Shown: positions 8,801 to 18,000 of the stretch, one piece after another
Numbering within the stretch: position 1 is the stretch's first letter
Layout: each line of letters starts with the position of its first letter
Assembly (NCBI GenBank): GCA_017429945.1
Contig: JAFRNY010000024.1
Span: 1 to 39,837, forward strand
Length of the DNA stretch: 39,837 nt
Source of the DNA: Bacteroidaceae bacterium
GTDB taxonomy: Bacteria; Bacteroidota; Bacteroidia; Bacteroidales; Bacteroidaceae
Direction: 5' to 3'
Made by a program: the position numbers and the translations under genes
The notes under the pieces: generated by a model
Told to the model about the DNA's origin: nothing
The model's input: the letters and a program-made list of their open reading frames with translations, nothing else
The model's database searches: none

Positions 8801-8872
8801 AACGGCGACAAGAGCGTGACCATCGCCGACGTGACAGCCCTCGTCAACATCATCCTGGGGAAGGCCCAGTGA
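2840..8872 (+). CDS. Giant BspA-like (DUF285) surface protein with C-terminal type I dockerin
   Basis: A 2010-residue exported protein. Residues 1-23 are a signal peptide ending SAQAQ; there is no lipobox Cys. The body has nine blocks, mostly about 200-300 residues. Each opens like PYAVVTKN...VSFYYDT, continues with 26-residue DUF285 leucine-rich units (LTELDLSGFNTANVT.M..MF..C) and closes with KLVGG.GT...DKT.A.IDG...GYFTDP. Residues about 1950-2010 hold two calcium-loop segments, DVNKDGSITIAD and DVNGDKSVTIAD, each followed by VTALVNIILGK: a type I dockerin. BspA relatives act as adhesins, and dockerins normally bind cohesins; no cohesin gene or catalytic domain is present here. Surface adhesion or assembly is therefore inference. 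The next gene is a larger relative 149 nt downstream and may be cotranscribed. Confidence 0.9.
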   Translation: MKKFRFLLALLMAMTGITSAQAQEAYAVVTKNADNKPVAVTFYYDTYKASFEGQPNITVFDDLSSDNAYSEWACATLTSATFAPTFKNYTGLTTLSRWFCDCSNLTSITGLENLNTANVTTMADMFSRCRALTELDLSGFNTANVTEMGWMFFLCDKLQTIYVGDGWTIADGAVTTSMFSTCEALVGGRGALYNSNKIDGAMAHIDGGVANPGYFSRKGDPVAYAVVEKNSDNQPVAVSFYYDTAKDSRATENTTILTRLNANTAAPNWTCATLTNVTFDESFGYYHDLTSLKQWFYYCTVLTGITGLEYLNTENVTTMEEMFRGCGALIELDLTNFNVANVTSTQNMFNQCTLLETIFAATDWNTATNTKSSGMFYGCSKLMGGAMTLYDSSNNNDKTYAHPDGTANPGYFTDPTQPRPYAVVTKNDGGNPVAVSFFYDTQMASHSADNVTILRALNGYTIAQGWTGATLTSVTFDSSFGNFHGLKSLREWFKNCTSLTSIDLSNLHTENVTTMESMFSGCTGLTELDLSGFDMTNVTNTASMFNSCQNLETIYAAADADWTGNAITNSALMFSSCDKLVGGNGTDCINNILDKTRACIDGLAGKAGYFTDRNAPRAYAVLSVDQTTLNFYYDTQFASRKAAAENAGATFVLKLNNHSNYNNPPVWATSALTTVNFDSTFKEFKGLTGLNNWFRGSTALATINGLGNLNTENVTTMYYTFFNCRSLTSLDLSGFNTAKVTTMSYMFNGCSALESITFGSAFTTAEVTSMSDMFRNCSALTALDLSGFNTAKVTTMYDMFAGCSSLAAITFGLQFTTAQMTSMNNMFYNCSALKELDLTTFTVEALTDASYMFQNCSMLETIYAEADADWTGGTFSSSSMFAGCPKLVGGYGTVFYSSDKSYARTDKEGQPGYFTDPATARPYALLSADKTAVTFYYDTELATRRVAAESEGATFVLKLNNSSNGSSNKPVWATATLKNVTFDASFASYKGLKALNYWFYYCTGLKEINVADLNIANVVSAYDMFYGCSALETIYAPAGTDWSTSEVLTTSDGMFHSCSKLMGGNGTTYNNTSDKTLARIDGLVGQAGYFTDPAAPQPYALLTADKTAVTFYYDTQLSARKAAAENADATFVMLLKSRGSDAPAWATSALTSVTFDDSFDQCHNLKDLSRWFSGCSSLTSIDLSKLHTENVTTMQSMFYNCSALIQVDVSGFDMTKVTNTSAMFNNCISLETIYAAAGTNWNSETITSSANMFYCPKLVGGYGTIYSSATDQTQDKNRACVDTPDHPGYFTDPAAARPYAMVTLNEESKPVAVSFYYDTELATRKAENPDATFVLALSNNNTYNSPTAWASATLTSVTFDESFKSYKGLTGLNYWFNGCSSLASIDLSNLNTENVTMTHYMFNGCTALTELDLTGFDVGKLTDSGWMFFNCKNLETIYAATGANWNTSTLADHSSMFGNCDKLVGGNGTAYNNNYKDKTLACIDTDDQAGYFTDPTAPRPYAILSADKTAVAFYYDNLLPTRKAAPENAGATFLLKLSTGSTPVWATSALTSATFDTSFKNYTGLTNLYYWFNDCSGLTELDLTNLSTTKVTRTDYMFFNCSNLETITFGEHFSTGLVTVMTSMFYNCTKLKNISFSEAFTTTEVTNMSSMFNGCKALTELDLSTFSAEKLTNTASMFYGCSNLHTIYAKAGTNWNTDALTDSERMFEGCLKLVGGNGTIHVSDYYLYNKIRACIDGLNGQPGYFSDKAEPRPYAMLSDDKKTVTFYYDKQAAERKAENPDATLVYKLRYTTYNALAPWNTANLTTVNFDSSFSGYQGLTSTDYWFYNCTGLATINGIANLKTDNVTTMQYMFYKCEALEEIDLSSFNTEKLTSTSNMFAGCTNLKTIYAKAGTDWNTSTLTSSGYMFQNCSALVGGGGTKFDVNYMDKTRARIDGGTSAPGYFTDPDAFQVGDVNKDGSITIADVTALVNIILGKTTDYDEQLADVNGDKSVTIADVTALVNIILGKAQ

Positions 8873-9021
8873 GAATGAGGAATGAATAATGAAGCGCTCG
8901 GTCCTCAGGGACGCTCCAAACTTGGAGGCTGACGAATACACAGCCTCCATTCTCTTCCCTCCTGGGCGGGAGTCTGGGGAACCGTGAAAAGAGAATAATG
9001 AACAATTAAATAACTCAGATT
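8873..9021 (+). other. Structured gap between the two giant genes
   Basis: A 149-nt spacer with two possible stem-loops: GGAGGCT (8924-8930) with AGCCTCC (8942-8948), and ATTCTCTT (8949-8956) with AAGAGAAT (8989-8996) enclosing TTCCC/GGGGA pairing. Neither has a T-run, so they look more like processing or attenuation structures than terminators. I see no TAnnTTTG promoter for the second gene, which favours cotranscription. Confidence 0.45.
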
Positions 9022-12000
9022 ATGACTAGGAGATTTTTTGTCATGTTGCTGGCTATTCTGGCAATGGGCACAGCCAGACTCTACGCTGCGGAAGCCTATG
9101 CGGTTGCCGTATGGGATAGTTATGATGCCAACAGGCGTCTTGGCTTGACGTTCTACTACGACAACAACCGTAGCAGTCACGAGAACGCCATTGGCGAGTA
9201 TGTGTTCTCGCTGAACAGCGGGAGCGACAAACCCGAATGGATCTTGGATCGTCCCGGTTTAAATCCTAACGACATCAGCTACGTGCAGTTCGACTCGTCG
9301 TTTGCCAACTACCGTCCTACATCCACGTCGCACTGGTTCGACCACCTGTATGGTCTGGAATCCTTCAGAGGGACTGCTAACCTCAACACCAGCCAGACGA
9401 CGAACATGTCGTATATGTTTTTCTGTACCCAGATAGAAGATCTCGACCTGAGATGGTTGAATGTGAGCAACGTGACTGATATGAGCTACATGCTCGCCGG
9501 CTGCAGGAGGACGCAAAGCCTGAATATTTCGGGATGGAACACCTCTAAGGTGACGAATATGAGCTACATGTTCGAAGGTTACAATCAGCCGGTCCTCAAC
9601 CTGACATTCGACACCTCGAGCGTGACGGATATGAGCTACATGTTTTACGGGGCCCACGGTCTGCAATGGCTGACGTTCGGAGGCGACTGGAGCACGGCCA
9701 ATGTGGTGAACATGGAAAGTATGTTCTCGAGTTGTGAAAGCCTGGGCACCCTAGACCTGAACAACTGGAACGTGAGCAAGGTGACGAATATGAGCGATAT
9801 GTTTGATGGGTGCGAGCTTCTGTCGACCCTCTATACGAGCGGCTGGAACACCGCCAGCGTGACCAATATGAGTGGTATGTTCTGTGGTTGCGAAGCCCTT
9901 CCCAGCCTGAACGCGCAAAGCTGGAACACCGCCAATGTGACGAATATGTCCTCGATGTTTTACGGATGCAAATCGTTGCAGACGATTACGTGGGGCAGCA
10001 ACTGGAACACGGGCAAGGTAGAGACGATGTCCAATATGTTCAGAGACTGCGAGAACCTCAAGCAAAACAGCCTAAGCAACGTGGCTAACTGGAACATAGG
10101 CAGCGCGACCAGGTTAAGCGGTATGTTCTACCACTGTAAGAAACTCACCAGCCTGAACCTGAGCAGCTGGAATACCTCTAAGGTGACCGACATGTCGGGC
10201 ATGTTCGACGGCTGCACCAGCCTGGGCAGTGTGAGTGGCCTGAACAACTGGAACACCGCCAGCGCGACCTCCATGGCCAGCATGTTCAAAGACTGTAGCA
10301 ACCTCACGACCGTGGGTGGCCTGACGAGCCTGAACACAAGCAACGTGACCGACATGAGCAATATGTTCAACGGCTGTGCGGCGCTGCAAGGCGTGAGCGA
10401 CCTGACATCGTGGAACACCTCAAACGTGACGGACATGAGCGGCATGTTCCAGGGCTGCAACTCAATCACGAGCCTGAACCTGAGCGGGTGGGACAACCAG
10501 GAGCTCACCACGGTGAAGAATATGTTCAAGGACTGCAACATCGGCAGCGTCAACCTGAGCGGATGGAATAACCCCCAGCTGACGTCGATATCCGGGCTGT
10601 TCATGGGCAGCGGTCTCGGTACCATAAACATGAGCAATTTCGTCGGCCCCGCCTTGACGGACATCAGCGACCTCTTCCGTGATTGCTTCTCACTCTCGGC
10701 CGCCGACCTGAGTTCGTGGAACACCCCCAACATCGCCAACATGAGGCGTATATTCTACGGCTGCCACAGCCTGCAGACCATCAATATGGATGGCTGGAGC
10801 ACAGACCAGACTACTGATATTGGCGGTATGTTCTATGGCTGTTACAATCTCGCCGCCCTCGACCTGAGTTCGTGGAACACGTCCAACGTCACGAATATGT
10901 CGGGCTTGTTCAATGATTGTTTCATTCTGAGCGACCCCAAGATCAGCAATTGGAATACAGATAATGTCACTTCCATGTATTCCCTGTTCTCTGATTGCAA
11001 AAGACTCACCGAAATAGACCTGAGCCCGTGGAACACCGCAAACGTCACCGACATGGGCCACATGTTCGATGGTTGCACAAACCTCACTACAATCTATGTG
11101 GGCGGGGGTTGGAGCACAGAGAAGGTGACGGACTCGTATGAGATGTTCGAAGACTGCCTGAAACTCGTCGGCGGCTGTGGCACCACCTACACCTCGTGGC
11201 ACATCGATAAGAGCTACGCCTGCATCGACGGCGGCGCTGATGGCCGTGGCTACCTCTCACCCATGCCATATGTCGTCTACGCCAACGGCGCACTCACCTT
11301 CTACGCCGACGGCAACCGCGACGCACATGCCGAGGAAACAATCTACTACCTCAACTCAGATATCCAGCCTCCCAGCTGGCTCGAGAAGAAGGATGACATC
11401 ACGACCGTAGTCTTCGACCCCTCGTTTGCCAACGTACGCCCCACAAGCGCCAACTCGTGGTTCGGAGAAATGACTCACCTGACGAGCATCGAGGGACTGG
11501 AGTACCTGCACACCGACTTCATGACGACAACGACCTTCATGTTCTATCGTTGTTCTTCCCTCAGAAGTCTCGACCTCAGCCATTTCAACACCGCTAATGT
11601 TGAAAACATGCAGGGAATGTTCGAACTATGCTTATCGATGACGCAGTTGGACCTCAGCAGCTTCAACACAAGCAAGGTGACGGACATGCGCAGCATGTTC
11701 TACAACTGCAATAATCTGACAACCATCAGCGTGGGACCGGGGTGGAACACCGACGCCGTGGAGAACTCAGCCTATATGTTTGAGAACTGCGCGGCCCTGA
11801 AGGGCAGCAACGGCACAGCTTACCAGAGCAGCAACCCCAAGGACAAGACCTATGCCCACATTGATGCCGAAGACAACCCCGGCTACCTCTCCGACCAGAC
11901 GCTGATGGGCATCTATGTGTCCTTCGTTCCTGAGACGGGCACCCTCACCTTCCGCCATGATGTGCGCCGGGGCAGCTTTGGCGACAACGCCTTCGACCTG

Positions 12001-15000
12001 AACCAGAACGACGAGAATCCTGGTTGGTATGCCAACCGCAAGGCCGTCACCAACGTGGTATTCGACTTCTCGTTCAGCGACGTGCACCCAAAGACAGCCT
12101 ACTCCTGGTTCCGTGGCATGAGCAACCTGACGGACATCGGCGGCATCGAGTACCTCTGTACCGACAGCATCACCAACATGGAGAGCATGTTCTTCAGCTG
12201 CAGCAAGCTGACAACGCTCGACCTGTCGGCCTTCAACACGTCGCTGGTGCAGAACATGGAGAATATGTTCGGCGGCTGCTCGGCGCTGACTGCCATATAC
12301 GTAGGTGCAGGTTGGAACACCGAGAACGTGACAATGTCGCTCGATATGTTTGAGGGCTGCGCATCGCTGGTGGGCGGCAACGGCACAGCCTACGACGAGA
12401 ACCACACCGACAAGGAGTATGCCTGCCTCAACGGCGGCACGGCGATACCCAGCTACCTCACCGACAACCTGCCTCAGGAGCCTTATGCTATCTATAGCGA
12501 CGGCACCCTCACCTTCTGCTACGACGGCCTGAAGACCCTGCGCGCCAACACCTACGACCTCAACACGGGCGACGAAGCCCCCGGCTGGCTCGAACACAAC
12601 GCCGACATCACCGCGGTGGTGTTCGACCCGACGTTTGTCAACGTACAGCCCACGAGCACCTACGGCTGGTTCGACAGCATGAGTCAACTCTCCGACATCA
12701 GCGGCTTGCAGTACCTCAATACCAGTCAGGTGACCAATATGGCCTCTATGTTCAACGCCTGCACAGGGCTGACGATCTTGGATTTGGGCTCGTTCGCCAC
12801 CGCCAACGTCGAGAACATGAGCGCCATGTTCAGCGGCTGCTCGGCGCTGACCACCATCTACGCAGGCACAGGCTGGAGCACCGCCTCAGTAACCGCGTCG
12901 GATGGCATGTTCGCCGGCTGCTTGCAGCTCGCAGGTGCTGCGGGCACGCAGTTCAATCCCGACAATACGAATGCCGACTACGCCGTGGTGGACGGCATCA
13001 ACGACGCTGCGGGATATCTCTCCTATATGGTCTATGCCACCATCACCCACGCCTACGGCTCGGACATGGTCTACAACTACCTCACATTCTTCTACGACGG
13101 TATGCACGCCCAGCGCTCGCTCACGGAGCCCGTCTACCGCCTGAATACAGGTACCGAAGAGCCTGAATGGCTAACCAGGGCTGCCGACTTCCACGTTGTG
13201 ATGTTCGACCGCTCATTCCAGAGCGTAAAGCCCACCACCACCTACCACTGGTTCCGCGGCATGACCGCCCTCACCACCTTCACCTGCGACTACCTCAACA
13301 CCAGCGAGGTGACGAACATGAGCGGAATGTTTGAGGGCTGCACCGCCCTCACCACCTTCATGCCAAAGGGATGGAATACGGGCAAGGTGACGGACATGAG
13401 CAGCATGTTCAAGGGCTGCACAGCACTCACCGACGTGGACATGAGCTCGCTCAACACCGCCCAAGTTGCCAATATGAGCAGTATGTTCCAGGGCTGCACA
13501 GCGTTGACAACTCTCGGCCTCAATGCCTTCGCTACTAGCCACGTCACCAATATGAGCAATATGTTCAACGGCTGCTCGGCGCTGACCACCATCTCAGTAG
13601 GCGACGACTGGAGCACCGGCGCGGTGACAAGCTCGACGGGCATGTTCACCGGCTGCACCAGCATCCAGGGCAGCTCGGGTACAACGTACAATGCCAGCTA
13701 CACCGACAAGAGTCGTGCCCGCGTGGACGACGGCACCAGCTCGCCCGGCTACCTCTCATATCTGACTTCAGAAGCCTATGCGGCCTACAATCCTACCACA
13801 CGCACACTAACCTTCTATCACGACCGCTGGCGCAGCACACGTGGCGATGCTGAGAACACATTCCCCATCACCAACGCCACTGCATGGCGAAAGGATATCG
13901 TCCATGTCGTCTTCGACCCCTCGTTTGACGACGTCCGACCCACGGAGACCGCCCAGTGGTTCTACAACCGAGGCAATTTGGAGGACATAACCGGAATAGA
14001 GTACCTACATACCGAAAGCGTTACTAACATGGCAAGCATGTTTTCCGGTTGCAGTAAACTCTCGGCCGTCGACCTGAGCCACTTCAACACCTGCAATGTG
14101 ACGAACATGCGCCATATGTTCTATCAATGCTCCAGCCTCACCACCCTCGACCTGAGCAGCTGGGAGACCGGCAATGTGACTGATATGACTGAGATGTTCA
14201 GGTTGTGTACTTCCCTGGAAACGATATATGTGGGCGAGGGTTGGAATACCGACAACGTTACGTCATCTAGCCAGATGTTCTGGGATTGCAACAATCTGCA
14301 TGGCAGCTCATACACCCGCTACAACTCGAGCAACCCCGACGACAAGACTTATGCCCGCGTTGACCAAGGCACAACACAGCCGGGCTACCTCAGCCTCAAG
14401 GCCAAGGCATACGCCTATGTTTTCGATGGTACGCTCTTCTTCCGATACGACGGGGATTATAAGCGGCTTGGCCAGGAATACACGCTCTACGACATCAGCG
14501 ATACAGGCACGACACCTCCCGGATGGGCTGAGCAAAGTGCCGAAATCACAGGGGTCAGATTCGAGATGAGTTTTAATAAGGCATACCCGACAAGCACATA
14601 TATGTGGTTCGCTAACATGCCGAACCTCACAGACATCGTCGGTATGGACGAGTATTTGGTCACCGACAGCGTCACGAACATGAGCTATATGTTCTCGGGC
14701 TGCAGTAGCCTAACCGAACTCAATTTGCTCTCGTTCAACACACAGCACGTCACCGACATGTCATATATGTTTGCCAGATGCTCAGCATTGACAGAGATAG
14801 ACCTGTCGGGCTTCGTAGTGCAGCAGGTGACGAATATGACCGGCATGTTCCAGGGCTGCAGCAAACTGCAGACCATCAATGTGCGCAGCGACTGGAATCC
14901 TTCGGGCGTGTTCAGCGGCACCTCGGCCAACATGTTCGCCGGCTGCTTCGACCTCGTGGGCGAGTACGGCACAGACTACGACGCCTCTCACACCGACATA

Positions 15001-18000
15001 GAGTATGCCCGACTCGACAGACCGTCGTCGAGCACACCGGGTTACCTCACAAGGATGCAGGGCGCCTACGCTAACCTTACGTCAAACACCCTCACCTTCT
15101 ACTGCGACGACCAGCGCTCGCTGCGCGAAGGTCTGACATTCAGCCTGAATACGGGCGATACAGAGCCCGAATGGTCTTATAGCAGCTCCGGCCTCGTCAT
15201 GCACGTCGTCTTCGACCCCTCTTTCGACAACGCCCGCCCAACGTCAACGGTCTATTGGTTCTCCTACATGCAGAACCTTGAGGACATCGTCGGGATCAAG
15301 CATCTGCATACCGACAAGGTGACAGATATGAGTCAGATGTTCGAAAACTGCAGCAAGCTGACGAGCCTTGACGTGAGCCATTTTGATACACGCAATGTCA
15401 CTAGCATGCGTAGGATGTTCTATGGCTGCCAGCGTCTCGAAACTCTGGCCACTGAGGACTGGAACACTCAAAGCCTCAGAAACGCATCTTATATGTTCAT
15501 GAACTGCACCAGCCTCACGGAACTCAACCTGAGCGGCTGGAATACCTCCAACCTGCAATACATATCCAACATGTTCTACGGCTGCTCGGCACTGAACACC
15601 ATCTATGCCGCCGATTGGAACCTGGAAAACATTACGCAACACGACACATTCCAGGGATGCATCCAGCTCGTAGGCGGTGCCAATACGACATACACAGGCT
15701 ATGAGAGCGCCACAGCCGGCTACGACCACCTCGATGGCGGCACCTCCAACCCAGGCTTCTTCACTGATCCCGCACAGCGCGAGGCCTATGCCTACTACTC
15801 CGAGGCCGACAGCACACTCACGTTCTGCTACGACACCAAACGTAGTACACACGCAGAGACATACGACGTGCTGAATACGACAAGCTACCCCGGATGGTAT
15901 AATAATCGTGCTGACATTACCAACGTGGAGTTCATGCCGTCGTTTGCTGCAGTGCAACCCAAGAGTAATTATAGCTGGTTCTCCGGCATGAAAAAACTGA
16001 AGCGTATCGACGGCCTACAATACCTCAACACCAGCCAGGTGACGTCGATGTACCAAATGTTCAAGGATTGTCAGCTACTGACAAGCCTCGATGTCAGCGG
16101 CTTCATCACCGACAATGTGGTATATATGACTGATCTATTCAGCGGCTGCTCCGCACTGACCACCCTCGACGTGAGCGGCTTCAACACCTCCAAGGTGACG
16201 AATATGAACAACATGTTCAACAATTGTCAGGCACTGACTACCCTCGCCGTGAGCCATTTTAACACGGGGAAGGTGACGAATATGAACTATATGTTCTATA
16301 ATTGCAGTAGCTTGACGATCCTCGACGTGAGCGGCTTCAACACCTCTAAGGTGACAAACATGGGCAGCATGTTCAGTGGCTGTGAGAAACTGACTTCGCT
16401 CGACGTCAGCGGTTTCAACACCTCCAAGGTGACGAACATGAGCGGTATGTTCAGCCGCTGTAAGGTTCTGACCGCCCTCGACGTGAGCGGCTTCAATACC
16501 GGCAACGCGACTGACATGAACGCTATGTTCAACGAATGTCAGGCTTTGACCAGCCTGGATGTCAGCGGTTTCATTACCGACAAAGTAACGAACATGCAGA
16601 TGATGTTCTACGGCTGTAAGGCTCTGACCGCCCTCGACGTAAGCAGCTTCAACACTGCCAACGTGATGTACATGACATGGATGTTTGGCTACTGTTCGGG
16701 GTTGACCAGCCTCGACGTGAGCAACTTCGACACCAGCAAGGTGACCACCTTTGGCTCTATGTTCAGTGGCTGCAAAGCACTCACAGAGCTCGACCTGAGC
16801 AACTTCGACACCAGCAATGCAACGAACATCAGTGCCATGTTCAGCGACTGCTACGAACTGATAAGTGTCGACGTGAGTAGCTTCGACACCAGCAAGGCCA
16901 CGAGCTTGGGCTCGATGTTCTTCGGATGCAAGAAGCTGACAGAACTCGACCTAAGCAGCTGGAACACCGCCAACGTAACAAGCTTCTACTACACGTTCTA
17001 TCAATGCTATGCGCTTAAAACCATCTACGTGGGCAACGGCTGGAACACAGATGCCGTGACGGAATCACGATTCATGTTCACCAGTTGCACCAAGCTCGTG
17101 GGAGGCAATGGCACGGTCTACAGCGACTCCCATTCCGACAAGGAGTATGCCCGCATCGACGGCGGCACAGACAACCCCGGCTACCTTACCCTCGCACCTG
17201 CACGCGAAGCCTATGCCTGCTACACTGAAGCCGACAACACACTCACCTTCTACTACGATATCAAGAAGGCGCAGCGTGAAGGCACGAAGTATGCCGTAAC
17301 TTGGACGGGAAATTATCCTGGCTGGACTAACTGGAACGATGGCAATGAGGCTGTCACAACCGTGACCTTCGATAAGTCGTTCAACAGCTATCACGGGATG
17401 ACGAAGACGGGTTATATGTTCGTTAATATGAAGAACCTCACGACGATAAACAACCTCCAGTATCTCCACACAGAGAACGTCACTAATATGGAGAATATGT
17501 TCGCTCTCTGCGGCAAGCTTACGGACATCGATGTCACTCATTTCGATACGCACAATGTCACCAACATGGGCAGCATGTTTAGGAATTGCAGCCTGCTGAC
17601 ACAAATCGACGTCTCGAATTTCAACACATCAAAGGTCACCAGCATAAGTATGATGTTCTATTCCTGCAAGGCACTGACCAGCCTTGACATAAGCCACTTC
17701 GACACAAGTAAAATTACGTCTTTGTTCTCCACATTCTCTGGATGTGAGTCGCTCACAGAACTCGATTTGTCTAACTTCAGCTCCTCGAGTCTGAGAGATA
17801 CCAATGGGACATTCGAGGGCTGCAAAGGTTTGACCCGTCTTGACATATCGAATCTTAACACCTCCAACGTGACTCGGATGAGTTCTATGTTCCAAGGCTG
17901 CAGTGCTTTGACCAGTCTCGATGTATCACACTTCGACACACAGAATGCTACAGAAATGACGTCGATGTTCGCCGGATGCCAAGTCACATCACTAGACTTG

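Noticed and set aside
8690-8872. Type IX secretion sorting domain at the C-terminus of the giant proteins
   Set aside because: The C-terminal 60 residues are two calcium-loop dockerin segments; no sorting-domain pattern follows.
11767-12687. 306-codon open frame on the minus strand within the second giant gene
   Set aside because: It lies antisense to strongly patterned DUF285 coding sequence; many similar antisense frames occur because the repeats lack stops in that frame, and the translation resembles no family.
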